Below are positions 25,800-35,751 of a stretch of DNA of 64,000 bases, one piece after another; positions within the stretch are counted from its first letter, which is position 1, and each line of letters starts with the position of its first letter. The position numbers and the translations under genes are program-made. Under the pieces are notes generated by a model, which was not told the DNA's origin, made no database searches, and saw nothing but the letters and a program-made list of their open reading frames with translations. The DNA lies in assembly GCA_016789905.1 (NCBI GenBank), contig JAEUQC010000006.1:23149-87148 (forward strand), written 5' to 3'. Source of the DNA: Bryobacterales bacterium. GTDB taxonomy: Bacteria > Acidobacteriota > Terriglobia > Bryobacterales > Bryobacteraceae.

Positions 25800-26902
25800 T
25801 TGTCGATTACCTGCCGCGCGACCTGGTAGCGCTGTAGTTTGGATTCGTCGATGCGGTAGCCGAGGCCGGGGGTTTGCGGAAGCTCGATATTGCCATCGCG
25901 GACGACGAGGAAGGGCTCAATGATATCGTCGCGAAACCAGCGGCTGCTGGCTTCCACGTCGGTTGGATAATCGCAGGCGGCGAGGGTGGACATGGCGGCG
26001 CCCTGCGCCTGTCCGATGCCGAGTTCGGGCATGGTGCCGATCCAGATGGAGAGGCCCAACTCACGGCAGCGGTTGTAGAGCCTCAGCGCGTTGCGGAAGC
26101 CGCCGACGCGCTGGATTTTGATGTTGGCGATTTTGAAGGATTTCAACTCGGCGGCGCGTTCGAGATCGGCGAACGTTTCGAGACTTTCGTCGAGACAGAT
26201 GGGCGTTTGGAGTTCACTTTGAAGGATAGCGGAATCGGCGAGCGCTTCGCCCGGCAGCGGCTGCTCATACATTTTCAGGCCGTATTCATCGAGTTTTTTG
26301 TAGATATCCCGATGGGCGAGCGTGTAGGAGGCGTTGGCATCGGTCATGAGCGGGATATCGCCAAAGCGGGCGCGGACGGCTTGAACGAGATCGACATCGT
26401 GGCCGGGGCAGATCTTGATCTTCACTCGCTTGTAGCCATCGGGGAGATAGCGGGCGATGGTGCTTAGCAGTTGTTCGGTCGAATCGTAGAGGCCAACCGC
26501 GAGGCCGGATTCGGCATGATCGCGGGTGGCGCCGAGGAGGCGATGGAGCGGCAGGTTCTGGCGCTGCGCTTCGATATCCCAGAGCGCGGTTTCCAGGCCA
26601 ACTTTGGCGAAGTTCGAACCGGGTTGCCCATCGATCCACGCGCTTGCTTCATCGAGGGTTGCGAAGGCGCGGCCGCGGAGGGCGGGGGCGAGTGATGTTG
26701 TTAACTGCTGCCAGCAGGAGTCCGGTGTGTCGGCAGAGTAGAAACTGCCGGCCATGGGGGAGGACTCGCCGAAGCCGGTGAGGCCGCCGGCTTCAACGGC
26801 GCAGACGATGCCGTCCTTTTCGGCGACCTCTCCATTCGAAATGCGGAACGGTTCGCCGAGCGGGATCCGGACGTGGGTGAGGGTGATTCGATCAATTCGC
26901 AT
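25796..26902 (-). CDS. Enolase-superfamily enzyme (MenC2/N-succinylamino-acid racemase-like)
   Basis: A 368-residue enolase-superfamily member of the muconate-cycloisomerase subgroup. The bases are the K-x-K pair Lys161/Lys163 (RVKIKI) and Lys262 (NIKIQRVGG); metal ligands are Asp188 (DAN), Glu213 (YEQPL) and Asp238 (DES). WIGTMPELGIGQAQG and the N-terminal LTHVRIPLGEPFRISNG resemble o-succinylbenzoate synthase type 2 and N-acylamino-acid racemase. No menaquinone gene is nearby, and the aldolase downstream suggests a catabolic reaction instead. The ATG at 26902 follows an 11-bp overlap with the previous gene; the open frame upstream of it is a shadow. Confidence 0.85.
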   Translation of the reverse strand: MRIDRITLTHVRIPLGEPFRISNGEVAEKDGIVCAVEAGGLTGFGESSPMAGSFYSADTPDSCWQQLTTSLAPALRGRAFATLDEASAWIDGQPGSNFAKVGLETALWDIEAQRQNLPLHRLLGATRDHAESGLAVGLYDSTEQLLSTIARYLPDGYKRVKIKICPGHDVDLVQAVRARFGDIPLMTDANASYTLAHRDIYKKLDEYGLKMYEQPLPGEALADSAILQSELQTPICLDESLETFADLERAAELKSFKIANIKIQRVGGFRNALRLYNRCRELGLSIWIGTMPELGIGQAQGAAMSTLAACDYPTDVEASSRWFRDDIIEPFLVVRDGNIELPQTPGLGYRIDESKLQRYQVARQVIDK

Positions 26903-29033
26903 TGGCGGGGAGTTGGCGAATCCATTCTTCCATAAGCCTGGCGCCGGCGGTGTCGACGCGATTGGTGCTGGTGGGCGGCATTTGATACTGGCCGCGGCGG
27001 GTGATGCGGCGGAAGAGAACGGAGCGATCGGGAGCACCGGGCGTGATGAGCTTGGCGCCATCGATGCCGAGCGTTTCATGGGTGGGTTCGACGGCGACAA
27101 TGCCGGCCTTGGCCATGGGCGTGCGGTAGCCGAGTTCCATAGGGGAATTGCCACCGCCATCGTTGACGTGGCACATGGCGCAGTTCACCTGCAGATAGGT
27201 CTTCACGCGATGGTTGATATCGGCTTTGGTATCGAAGGGATCTGGATAGGCGGGCAGTTCCTTGGCCGGCAGAGGATCTTTGAAAAGACCCCATTGTTCG
27301 TACTGCTTAAGCTGGTTGGCGCGATTCATTTGGCCGGTGGTAAGGCCGAGAACGAACCCGGCGGCGCGGGAGTGACAGAACATGCACTCGTTGCGGCTGG
27401 GGTAGTGCCACTTCTGTTGGCGGATGGCGCCGCCGGCTTCCTTGATTTTGTAGATTTTGTCGAGCCCGGCGGCGGCGACGAGAGTGGCGTCGGACTGGTC
27501 GTCGTTCCAAAGGTAGGAGTAGCCCACCCAGTGGTTATCCTGTTTCACGACGATGCGGGTTTCGATGTACTTGCGGGACGCGGGATTGCCCTCTTCGAGG
27601 TCGAGCGAAAAGCTTTTGACGGTGACGGCGCCATCGTCAAACTGCCAGCCCTGGTCGGCGCGTTCGTCGAAAGTGATTTTGGCCGCCGGGGGCATTGCCA
27701 GGAAGCGCTCTTTATGTGCGCCATCGGACCAAAAGGGCGCGTTGATCTCATACGGGATGACGCCCGAGGCGAGCTTGTGGCCGCGGATTTGGGAGAACAG
27801 ACCGGTTTGGCTGAGCTTGCGCGGGAAGGCAGGACGGGGTGCATCGGGCGGGCGGCGTTCGAGCGAAAAGATTTCGCCAGTGCCGTAATCAAGCGCATAA
27901 AACGCGCCTTCCCGGGTCATGCCGAAGCTCGATATCTTCACGTTGCTATCGAGGAATTCTTTGTGGGAGACCACGTTCTTCGTTTTGTGGTTGTAGCGCA
28001 GGCCCCACATTTTGCCGTACTCATAGTCACCGTAGATGTAGGTTCCTTTGAGCTCCGGAAACTTGCTGCCTTGATAGACATAGCCGCCGGTGATGGAGCG
28101 GCATTCGGTGTGGTGGTGCTCCACGATGGGATCGGTGAATGGTGTAGGGCCTTTTTCGGCGTTGGGGTGGAAGGGATGAGTGCCTTCGCGAACGCTCCAG
28201 CCGTGGTTACTGCCTTTGCTGGAAATTTCGATCATTTCCCAGATGTCCTGGCCAACGTCACCGACCCAGGGCTGGCCGGTTTGGGGATCGAAACTGAAGC
28301 GCCAGGGATTGCGATAGCCGTAGGCCCAGATTTCCGGGCGGGCGTTTGGGGTGTTGACGAAGGGGTTGTCTTTGGGAATCGAATAGGCACGGCCGGCATC
28401 GGGATGATCGACATCGAGGCGCATCATGACGGCGTGGAGGTCGGTCAAATTCTGGCCGGAGTTGTTGACATCGGACCCGCTGGTACCGTCGCCGGTGGAG
28501 ACATAGAGATAGCCATCGGGGCCGATGATGGCTTCGCCTCCGTTGTGCCCGCCGGAGGGCCATTCAATGATGGTGGTTTTGGAAGCGGGGTCGAGGCGGG
28601 GCGGGTTGCTGTTGGGGAGGAGTTGATAGCGGTAGATCTGGCTCATTTGGCCCTTGCGGGCGCCGGCCTTCAGGTCGGCGTGACTGAAGACGAAAACCTG
28701 GCCATTTTCGCGGAATTTCGGGTGGAAGGAGAAGGCGGAGATGCCGCGGCCGAGATCGAGGAAGAGGTCCTTTTTCCCGGCGGGATCGTTGGGGAGGAAG
28801 CTGTAGATGAGGCCGGGATATTCGGCGACGAAGAGGCGGTCCGAGAGCGGATCCTGCGCGATGAAGACGGGTTCTTTGAATGTGACTTGCGGGAAAACGC
28901 GAACAAGATGATAAGGCGGGGGCGGATCGGGCGAGCCGATGAGCTTGGAGGTTGTCCAGGGAACGCGCGGATTGGGCGCGGGCTGGGCAACACTGAGGAC
29001 GGCGGCGAGGAAGAGGAGGAGAGCACGTCTCAT
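26892..29033 (-). CDS. PQQ-dependent sugar dehydrogenase fused to c-type cytochrome domain
   Basis: A 713-residue exported fusion. After a signal peptide (MRRALLLFLAAVLSVAQ) residues 40-380 form a GDH/sorbosone-dehydrogenase propeller: EPVFIAQDPLSDRLFVAEYPG, SGGHNGGEAIIGPDGYLYVS, ARPEIWAYGYRNPWRFSFDP and FGMTREGAFYALDYGTGEIF. The C-terminal third carries two heme sites, CMFCH and CAMCH, in a domain typical of Planctomycete/Acidobacteria fusions, and ends near a QYMPPTSTNRVD loop. It would oxidise an aldose or similar alcohol in the periplasm and pass electrons to its own hemes. It overlaps the YjbR-like gene by an ATGA. Confidence 0.88.
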   Translation of the reverse strand: MRRALLLFLAAVLSVAQPAPNPRVPWTTSKLIGSPDPPPPYHLVRVFPQVTFKEPVFIAQDPLSDRLFVAEYPGLIYSFLPNDPAGKKDLFLDLGRGISAFSFHPKFRENGQVFVFSHADLKAGARKGQMSQIYRYQLLPNSNPPRLDPASKTTIIEWPSGGHNGGEAIIGPDGYLYVSTGDGTSGSDVNNSGQNLTDLHAVMMRLDVDHPDAGRAYSIPKDNPFVNTPNARPEIWAYGYRNPWRFSFDPQTGQPWVGDVGQDIWEMIEISSKGSNHGWSVREGTHPFHPNAEKGPTPFTDPIVEHHHTECRSITGGYVYQGSKFPELKGTYIYGDYEYGKMWGLRYNHKTKNVVSHKEFLDSNVKISSFGMTREGAFYALDYGTGEIFSLERRPPDAPRPAFPRKLSQTGLFSQIRGHKLASGVIPYEINAPFWSDGAHKERFLAMPPAAKITFDERADQGWQFDDGAVTVKSFSLDLEEGNPASRKYIETRIVVKQDNHWVGYSYLWNDDQSDATLVAAAGLDKIYKIKEAGGAIRQQKWHYPSRNECMFCHSRAAGFVLGLTTGQMNRANQLKQYEQWGLFKDPLPAKELPAYPDPFDTKADINHRVKTYLQVNCAMCHVNDGGGNSPMELGYRTPMAKAGIVAVEPTHETLGIDGAKLITPGAPDRSVLFRRITRRGQYQMPPTSTNRVDTAGARLMEEWIRQLPANAN

Positions 29034-29359
29034 GGTTTGGTGGGGGCTTTCGGGGCGCGGCGGCGCCAAGCGGTGCGAAGCGCGGCTTCCAGAATATCGG
29101 GCTTCACTGCGGCCAGTTTGACGAGGGTCGCGCCTTGGCGGCCCCAAGCGTTGGGTACGGGAGAAAAGATTTCGGGCGCGTCGGCGACCATGCCTTCCTG
29201 TTCGCCGGGAGTGAGCAGGAGGACGCCGCAGCCATCTTTCTCATAGGCGAGTGTAGCGAATATTTTGTTGGCGACGCGAAAATCGGCGACGCCATGGTGG
29301 GAGCCTTCGGCGGCGCCGGGCAGTGCGAGCGCGAGTTTGCGAAAGCCGGCGGCTGTCAT
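29030..29359 (-). CDS. MmcQ/YjbR family protein
   Basis: A 109-residue protein of the YjbR/CyaY-like fold: FRKLALALPGAAEGSHHGVA, RVANKIFATLAYEKDG, VLLLTPGEQEGMVADAP and the aromatic-basic WGRQGATLVKL typical of the family. Members are often called DNA-binding on weak evidence; their function is unknown. It lies inside an operon of exported oxidoreductases, two bases after the DUF1552 gene and overlapping the sugar dehydrogenase start. That position does not suggest a role but makes co-expression certain. Confidence 0.85.
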   Translation of the reverse strand: MTAAGFRKLALALPGAAEGSHHGVADFRVANKIFATLAYEKDGCGVLLLTPGEQEGMVADAPEIFSPVPNAWGRQGATLVKLAAVKPDILEAALRTAWRRRAPKAPTKP

Positions 29360-29361
29360 GG

Positions 29362-30624
29362 TTAGCCTTTCTGCTCCAGACCGCGCATGGGGCCGGTGGC
29401 GCTGGCGAATTTATCCGCCTCTATGCCCATGCGTTGGATCATGCTGACGAACAGATTGGGAAGCGGGTAATTTCGATTGGCGTCGAAGGCCAAGTGCTGG
29501 CCGTGTTTGAACCCGCCGCCGGCGAGGAGGACGGGCATGTTCGTGGTGGTGTGTTTATTGGCGTCACCGAAGTTGGAGCCGTAGAGAATCATGCTGCGGT
29601 CGAGCAGCGATTCCCCGCCCTCGTTCTTGGTCTTAAGTTTGTCGAAGAGTTCGGCAAGCAGCTTCATGTGCCAGGTATCGATGGCTTCGAGTTGCTTCAG
29701 CTTGCTTTCGTTTTTGCCGTGGTGGGAGAGGTTGTGATAACCGTCGGTGATTTCGGTGCCTTTGACTTCGATGGCGGGTGAGTTGGAGCTATCCAGAAAG
29801 AGAGTGATGAGGCGGGTGGAATCGGTTTCGAACGCCAGGCGGGCGATGTCGTACATGACGCGCGTTTTTTCCATATAGGCGCGGCTATCGGCGGGATCGA
29901 CGGGCTGCGGCTCCGCCGTTTTGGGCTTGGGCTTGCGCTCCCACGCCTGGGAGAGAATCATGCGACGTTCCAGTTCGCGGACGCCGGTTTCGTATTGATC
30001 GAGACGGGCGCGGTCCTGTGCGCCGAGGGTTTGTTTGAGACCGGTGGCGTGAGCGGCAACGGAATCGAGGATGCTTTCGCCGAGTTTGAGGCGAGCGACC
30101 TGGCGCTCCACTTCTTCCGGCGTGCCTTGCAGGAAAAGGCGTTTGTAGACTTGCGCGGCGGAGTCCTCACAGGCGATCATGACGCCGGCGCCGGTCCAGG
30201 TGAGGCTGCGCTGACCTTTGTTGACGTTGACGCCGAGAGTGAGAGAGGGGAAGCGGGTCTGGACGCCGATGCGGTCCGCCATGAATTGATCGAGCGAGAT
30301 GGTGTTGCGAAAGCCGCCGTTGGCCGGATGGGGCGCGGCGGTAAGGAAACAGACTTCGGAAGAGTGGCTGCCATCGACATCGGGATGGGAGACGCCGCTG
30401 AAAACGGTGAAATCGTCGCGGTGCGGAGCGAGGACTTTCAAGTACGGCGAGAGTTCATAACCGCGGCCCGGCTGGGCGGGGAAGAAACCAGCGGGGAGGA
30501 GGCCCAGGTTATTGCAAATGGCCAACATGCGGCGGGGCGGCGGAGCGTTCTGCGCTTCCAGCCACGGGAGGGCGAAAGAGACACCAGCGGCGCGAAGAAG
30601 ATGGCGGCGGGAGAGAGTTTTCAT
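29362..30624 (-). CDS. DUF1552 domain protein, Tat-exported
   Basis: A 420-residue protein with a twin-arginine leader ([20 protein letters not shown]) and the whole DUF1552 domain: [49 protein letters not shown], then [20 protein letters not shown], the conserved His-rich block. DUF1552 proteins nearly always sit beside DUF1592 cytochromes in Planctomycetes and Acidobacteria, as here, and are suspected partners in extracellular oxidation of recalcitrant carbon. The activity is unknown. Both ends are coupled: an ATGA with the cytochrome upstream and a two-base gap to the YjbR-like gene. Confidence 0.92.
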   Translation of the reverse strand: MKTLSRRHLLRAAGVSFALPWLEAQNAPPPRRMLAICNNLGLLPAGFFPAQPGRGYELSPYLKVLAPHRDDFTVFSGVSHPDVDGSHSSEVCFLTAAPHPANGGFRNTISLDQFMADRIGVQTRFPSLTLGVNVNKGQRSLTWTGAGVMIACEDSAAQVYKRLFLQGTPEEVERQVARLKLGESILDSVAAHATGLKQTLGAQDRARLDQYETGVRELERRMILSQAWERKPKPKTAEPQPVDPADSRAYMEKTRVMYDIARLAFETDSTRLITLFLDSSNSPAIEVKGTEITDGYHNLSHHGKNESKLKQLEAIDTWHMKLLAELFDKLKTKNEGGESLLDRSMILYGSNFGDANKHTTTNMPVLLAGGGFKHGQHLAFDANRNYPLPNLFVSMIQRMGIEADKFASATGPMRGLEQKG

Positions 30625-33110
30625 TTGTGGGTGAACAGTTCGCTTTGCACAATTTGGTGAATGAGGGTCCGCAGGCCGTAGCGGTCCTTTTCAGCAGCGT
30701 CGAGAATTCGTTCGAGCAGGGCGCGGTCCGCGAAGGAAACGGGCGCGCCGGTGGCGAAGGTGATGAGTTGAGAGGCGGCGTTGCGGGCGATTTGGCGCTC
30801 GTCTTTCAAGAGGAGCTTTTTCAGTTCGACGATGTTGTGGAAGCCAGGGCCGGAGGCGTCAACGGGCTGGCCATGTTTAAAGGTGAAGGCATGGCCGTTC
30901 TTGCCAAGGCCTTTGGCGGGTTCACCGGTTTCGGTGGAACGGTATTTGTCGCGCCAGCCGCCGAGGACATCGAAGTTTTCGAGAGCGAAGCCGGGCGGAT
31001 CCATTTTGCTGTGGCAACTGGCGCAACCCGGCGTGTTGCGATGTTTGTCGAGCTGCTGCCGAATGGTGGTGGCGCCCCGCGTGTCGGGTTCGACGGCGCC
31101 CACGCCGGGCGGCGGCGGTGGCGGCGGGTCACCGAGAATACGCTCCATGATCCACGCGCCCCGCAGGACAGGAGAGGTGGTGGTGCCGTTGGCGGTGACC
31201 TTGAGGACACTGGCCTGGGTGAGCAGACCGCCGCGCACCGAATCGGGCGGGAGCGTGACCTGGCGCAGAGCGACGCCATCGACCGGGAGCAGGCCGTAGT
31301 GGCGGGCGAGATGCGAGTTGAGCATGGCGAAGTTGGAATCGATGAGCGTGGAGGAGGGGAGGTTCTTGCGGATGAGATGGTGGATGAAGAGTTGGGTTTC
31401 CAGAAGGGCGGACTCGGTGAGGAGGTCGTCGAGATAGTAGTCGGGATAAAGGGTCTGATCCGGGGTGGTTTCGTTGAGTTTGCGGAGATCGAGCCAGTAG
31501 TCGAGGAAGGCATCGACGAATTGGCGGGAGCGGGCGTCGTCGAGGAGGCGGTCTGTTTGGGCGCGGAGAACCTCGGGATCGCTCAGCACGCCTTGGGTGG
31601 CGAGCATACGCAGGCGGCGGTCCGGAGGAGCGTTCCAGAGAAAGTAGGACAAGCGGCTGGCGAGGGCGTGGTTGCTGAGCCTGCCGGGCTCCTCTTCGAG
31701 ATACAGAAAGCCGGGGGAGCAGAGAACGGCGACGTAGCCGGCGATCATGGATTCGGCGAGATTGCCGCTTTGGGCGTGGATGATTTTGAGGTAACGCTGG
31801 ACTTCGGATTCCGCGGCTGGGCGGCGGTAGGCGCGGGCCATGAAGGAGCGGAGGAGTTTTTCGGCGTCGCGTTTGGAATCCGGCTGGGCGGGGTTGAGGT
31901 TGCTGAACATGCGGCGGACGCCGAGGCGGGAGGCGGCGTTGGCAATGGGGCCAGTGACTTCCATCCAGCGGTAGGCGACACCGGGCATTCCTTCTTTGGA
32001 GGCTTCGGGGCTGCCGGTAAAGCCAGGGCGGGAGCGAAATAGGCGAGCCGCATCGGGGAGGATGCGTTCGCCGGGCAGCAGGTGGACTTCCAGTTCATGG
32101 AGAGCCGGATCGGGATTCACGTCGAAAGAACCGAGCAGCCGTTTTTCGCCACCCTGGGAAAGGGCATAGATGGTGACCGGTTCGGTGGTTCGTCCTTGCG
32201 AGGTAAGTTCGCGATTCGGGCGCCACCAAGGGGCGCGCGTTTTGTGTTTTTCCGGACCGTAGAGAGTGTGGATCCAGATGGAATAGGCGCTGAAACGAAG
32301 GCGATAGCGGCCGCCAGCGGGAGCCGCGAATTGATCGAAGTGATGTTCGTTGCCGACGTAGTTGCCGGCCGGAGTGGCGAAGGCTTCGCGGTCGCGGATT
32401 TCGGGGTTGGAAGGGCCAACGGTGAACGGCGCCTTCTCGTGAAGGACATCGGGCTGGGCGTCGAAGCCGAGGACGGGAATGGTGGCGCGTTCCGGATGGG
32501 TATTGAACGAGCTGTAGCGCATGCGATTCTGAAAACGCTTCTGCTCGCGGGCGTAGTAGCGGGCGGTGGTTTCGGGTAGGCTGGCAGCGGCAAGGACGGA
32601 GCGAATGGCGTGTTCGGCGGTCTCCATGTAGCGGGCCATCTGGACGTGGGACACGTCGAGAGCCTGGCCGACTTTGTTAAAGCGGTTGATGACGCCGTCT
32701 TCCGGAAGGGAATCGCGTAGCTGGAGCCAGGGGGCGGCGAGGAGATCTCGAACCGTATGCTCGTATTCGTAGCGATTGAGCCGGCGGAGGACGGAGCGGC
32801 CCTGGGCGGCGGCGCGGTGCTGCTGGTGGCGGGCGAGGGGCGCGGCAAGCGCGGCGAGGAATTCGGCGCGGCCTGGAGGATTGGCTTTTGGCGGCATGGC
32901 GCCGGAACGGACCGCATCGTGAACACGCACCCAGCGGGAAAAGGTGTGGGGTTCGTCGAGCGAGAAGGCGAGAGAAGTGAGATCGAGCGCGGCGGGCGCA
33001 TTGGCGCCGCGGTGGCAGCCGGCACAGTTTTGCGCGATGAAAGTACGAGCCTCCGGCGGGAGGCCGGAGGCGAAGGCGGCAACGGCGAAAATCGGGAGGA
33101 AAAAGCGCAC
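30621..33110 (-). CDS. Planctomycete-type cytochrome c / DUF1587-1592-1588-1585 protein
   Basis: An 829-residue exported protein. A signal peptide is followed by a PSCyt1-like heme site CAGCH (29-33) with the MPPK ligand loop ([11 protein letters not shown]). Then come DUF1587 ([17 protein letters not shown]), a carbohydrate-binding-like middle, DUF1595/DUF1592 ([40 protein letters not shown]), DUF1588 ([20 protein letters not shown]) and DUF1585 with a second heme site CASCH ([14 protein letters not shown]). It is the first gene of the coupled operon. The GTG at 33110 is chosen because a TAAACT box ends eight bases upstream; a TTG at 33128 is the alternative. Confidence 0.88.
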   Translation of the reverse strand: MRFFLPIFAVAAFASGLPPEARTFIAQNCAGCHRGANAPAALDLTSLAFSLDEPHTFSRWVRVHDAVRSGAMPPKANPPGRAEFLAALAAPLARHQQHRAAAQGRSVLRRLNRYEYEHTVRDLLAAPWLQLRDSLPEDGVINRFNKVGQALDVSHVQMARYMETAEHAIRSVLAAASLPETTARYYAREQKRFQNRMRYSSFNTHPERATIPVLGFDAQPDVLHEKAPFTVGPSNPEIRDREAFATPAGNYVGNEHHFDQFAAPAGGRYRLRFSAYSIWIHTLYGPEKHKTRAPWWRPNRELTSQGRTTEPVTIYALSQGGEKRLLGSFDVNPDPALHELEVHLLPGERILPDAARLFRSRPGFTGSPEASKEGMPGVAYRWMEVTGPIANAASRLGVRRMFSNLNPAQPDSKRDAEKLLRSFMARAYRRPAAESEVQRYLKIIHAQSGNLAESMIAGYVAVLCSPGFLYLEEEPGRLSNHALASRLSYFLWNAPPDRRLRMLATQGVLSDPEVLRAQTDRLLDDARSRQFVDAFLDYWLDLRKLNETTPDQTLYPDYYLDDLLTESALLETQLFIHHLIRKNLPSSTLIDSNFAMLNSHLARHYGLLPVDGVALRQVTLPPDSVRGGLLTQASVLKVTANGTTTSPVLRGAWIMERILGDPPPPPPPGVGAVEPDTRGATTIRQQLDKHRNTPGCASCHSKMDPPGFALENFDVLGGWRDKYRSTETGEPAKGLGKNGHAFTFKHGQPVDASGPGFHNIVELKKLLLKDERQIARNAASQLITFATGAPVSFADRALLERILDAAEKDRYGLRTLIHQIVQSELFTHK

Positions 33111-33118
33111 GTTGCCGC

Positions 33119-33124
33119 AGTTTA
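33119..33124 (-). promoter_or_regulatory. -10 box (TAAACT) for the DUF1592-to-aldolase operon
   Basis: The box ends eight bases before the GTG at 33110 on the minus strand, in the short gap after the phosphorylase gene. It is the only candidate start of the six-gene operon. Confidence 0.4.
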
Positions 33125-33141
33125 TCAAAGCCGGGCGGGGG

Positions 33142-35685
33142 TTAACTCCACTTCAGCAGCGCGTTACACGGCCGTGTTAACGGATGATCGAAATGGTTGC
33201 TGGAGATGCGGAACGCGCAGCCCAGGCGCCCGGTTTGGGTGGGGGCGTAATCGCAGCCGAAGGCCCAGGCGGGGCCGCGCTGTTCGATGGGCGCAAGCGA
33301 GACGATTTCCGTGTCTTCGAGAGCCCCGGCCGCATCGATACGTCCAACGACGGCTTCCACCCGGACATCGTTTGGGATGAGGCCCGCAAGATCGACCAGA
33401 ACGCGCATGGGAACTGGGTGGCCGGAGAGAAGCGGCCCATGGGGCGCGCCGCTGACTTCGACAAACCGGACGTGCTGCCAGGCGGATTGCACCTGCTTGT
33501 CCCAGGCGGCGCGATTGCGGCTGCGGGTAAAGTTATCGCTACGGGTTTCGGCGCGATACTCGTGGGCGGGATCGTAGAGCAGGCGGGAGTAGTCATCCAA
33601 CATGCGGCGGGCATCGTACTGCGGCGTGAGCGCCTTGATGGACTGCTTCATACGGCGTACCCATTCGACGGGGACTTCATCGGCGCGGGCAGCGTAATAG
33701 AGCGGTACGATTTCATTTTCGAGGAGGGAGAGAACGGAACTGGCGTGGATTTCGTCCTGATCTTCGGAGTACGATTCCCGGTCGCCGATGGCCCAGCCGC
33801 CGGAAACATCGTCGGACTCGTCGAACCAGCCGTCGAGGATGGAGAGGTTGAGGACGCCGTTGATACCGGCCTTCATGCCCGAGGTCCCGCAGGCTTCTTC
33901 GCCGCGGCGAGGGTTGTTGAGCCACACGTCGACGCCGTGAACGAGTTCACGGGCAACGGCGATGGAGTAATCCTCAACGAAGATCAGACGGTTAGCGAGT
34001 TCCGGATCACGAGAGAGCTGGAAGATCTCGCGGATGAGTGTTTTGCCGGGCACATCCTTCGGGTGCGCCTTGCCGGCGATGAGCATTTGCACCGGCATGC
34101 GGTTGTTGGTGAGCAACCGCTTTAGCCGGGGCAGGTCGCGGAGGATGAGGGTGGCGCGTTTGTAGGTGGCAAAGCGGCGCGCGAAGCCGATGGTGAAGGC
34201 GTCGGGGTCGAGCGCTTCGGCCAGGCGGCGGGCCTCCGGGGAGGAGGTTTTGCGATGCTGTGCGCCGAGAACCAGGCGGTTCCGGACAAAGGTGATCAAT
34301 TGACGCTTGCGTTTTTTGTGGGCATCCCAGATCTCGTGATCGGGGATGTCGTCGACGAGTTTCCATGTTTCCGGGTCGGTGGCTTTTTCACGCCAATCGG
34401 GCTGGAGATAGTTGTCGTAGAGGGCGACAAGATCGCCATTCACCCACGAGCCGGTGTGGACACCATTGGTGACGTATGTAATGGGCACTTCCCAGGCGGG
34501 AACGTTGGGCCAAAGGTCCTGCCACATTTCGCGGGAAACAACACCGTGAAGGCGGCTTACGGCGTTGCGCCAGCAACTGGTTTTGATAGCCAGGACGGCC
34601 ATGGAGAACGACTCGCCCTGATCGCCGGGATTGCGGCGGCCGAGGGACAACAACTGGTCGATGGAAAAACCGGTCTTTTCGCAGTATTCGCGGAAGTAGT
34701 AGTTCATCAAGCCGGTGTCGAAAAGGTCGATACCGGCGGGCACGGGAGTGTGGGTGGTGAAGACGTTGTTGGCGCGGCAGGTTTCGATGGATTCATCGAA
34801 GCTCAAGCCGTAGCTTTCCATCAGGATGCGGATTCGTTCGACACCGAGGAAGGCGGAGTGGCCCTCGTTCATGTGGTAGACAGTGGGCTCAATCCCTAGG
34901 GCGCGCAGGGCGCGGAGGCCGCCGATGCCGAGAACGATTTCCTGACGGATGCGGGTATGTGAATCGCCGCCATAGAGTTGGTCGGTGATGTCACGCATTT
35001 CTGGATTCGAGTTCTGCGGGATGTTCGTGTCCAGCAGGAACAACCGGACTCTGCCCACCTGGACCTTCCAAACCTTCACGGTGATGTCGCCGCCAGGCAT
35101 GGGCACGCTGACGGTCAACTCTGAACCATCGTCCTTCAGGACGGGGCGCATGGGAAGCGTGTAGAAGTCGTTTTCGGGAGATTTTTCGATCTGCCAGCCA
35201 TCGGGATTGAGCGACTGGCGGAAGTAGCCTTTTTGGTAGAGCAGGCCGATGCCGACGAGTGGCATGGCGAGATCGGAAGCGCCCTTCATGTGGTCGCCGG
35301 AAAGGACACCGAGACCGCCGGAGTAGACGGGCAGGCACTCGGCGATGCCGTATTCCATGGAGAAATAGGCGATGAGTTTCTTGCTATCGGTGGGGGTGGA
35401 CGCCATGTAGGTGTCCAATTTGTCGCAGGCCTTGCGGTACATGGCGACGAAGCGCGGGTCGGCGGCGGCTTTTTCGAGAGTGGACTGAGGGACTTGACCC
35501 AACATGCGCACGGGATTGTGCGAAGAGCTGCGCCATTCGGCGGCGTCAAGGCGGCGGAACATGGAACGGATGTCCCGATCCCAAACCCAGAGGAGGTTGT
35601 AGGCTAGTTCGGTGAGGCGCGACAGGGCGACGGGAAGGGCTGGCTGTACTAAGAACTCTTGTTGCGGGCGAATCTGAAACGACAT
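33142..35685 (-). CDS. glgP: Alpha-glucan (glycogen) phosphorylase, short bacterial type
   Basis: An 847-residue phosphorylase with the N-terminal DUF3417 domain of the bacterial/archaeal alpha-glucan phosphorylase type (LTELAYNLLWVWDRDIRSMF). MEYGIAECLPVYSGGLGVLSGDHMK is the sugar-binding core (shown as MEYGIAECLP and GGLGVLSGDH). The PLP lysine is in GTSGMKAGINGVLNLS near residue 610, after NPRRGEEAC. It releases glucose-1-phosphate from glycogen or maltodextrins in the cytoplasm. It stands alone; no branching or debranching enzyme is nearby. Start MSFQIRPQQEF; no leaderless -10 box or strong ribosome-binding site is evident, and it is divergent from the ABC permease gene by 66 bp. Confidence 0.92.
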   Translation of the reverse strand: MSFQIRPQQEFLVQPALPVALSRLTELAYNLLWVWDRDIRSMFRRLDAAEWRSSSHNPVRMLGQVPQSTLEKAAADPRFVAMYRKACDKLDTYMASTPTDSKKLIAYFSMEYGIAECLPVYSGGLGVLSGDHMKGASDLAMPLVGIGLLYQKGYFRQSLNPDGWQIEKSPENDFYTLPMRPVLKDDGSELTVSVPMPGGDITVKVWKVQVGRVRLFLLDTNIPQNSNPEMRDITDQLYGGDSHTRIRQEIVLGIGGLRALRALGIEPTVYHMNEGHSAFLGVERIRILMESYGLSFDESIETCRANNVFTTHTPVPAGIDLFDTGLMNYYFREYCEKTGFSIDQLLSLGRRNPGDQGESFSMAVLAIKTSCWRNAVSRLHGVVSREMWQDLWPNVPAWEVPITYVTNGVHTGSWVNGDLVALYDNYLQPDWREKATDPETWKLVDDIPDHEIWDAHKKRKRQLITFVRNRLVLGAQHRKTSSPEARRLAEALDPDAFTIGFARRFATYKRATLILRDLPRLKRLLTNNRMPVQMLIAGKAHPKDVPGKTLIREIFQLSRDPELANRLIFVEDYSIAVARELVHGVDVWLNNPRRGEEACGTSGMKAGINGVLNLSILDGWFDESDDVSGGWAIGDRESYSEDQDEIHASSVLSLLENEIVPLYYAARADEVPVEWVRRMKQSIKALTPQYDARRMLDDYSRLLYDPAHEYRAETRSDNFTRSRNRAAWDKQVQSAWQHVRFVEVSGAPHGPLLSGHPVPMRVLVDLAGLIPNDVRVEAVVGRIDAAGALEDTEIVSLAPIEQRGPAWAFGCDYAPTQTGRLGCAFRISSNHFDHPLTRPCNALLKWS

Positions 35686-35739
35686 AATACTGGTTGAGAT
35701 CCCAGGTTAGCAGACGACGCACGGGCGAATTTGCCGCGA

Positions 35740-35745
35740 TACAAT
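35740..35745 (+). promoter_or_regulatory. -10 box (TACAAT) for the ABC permease operon
   Basis: TACAAT, six bases (gggttc), then TTG at 35752. The fit to the leaderless spacing supports the unusual TTG start. Confidence 0.45.
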
Positions 35746-35751
35746 GGGTTC

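Noticed and set aside
26754..29246. 830-codon open frame on the plus strand
   Set aside because: It lies wholly antisense to the sugar dehydrogenase-cytochrome gene and its neighbours; its translation is Gly/Ala/Asp-rich without domains. Long shadow frames are expected at this GC content.
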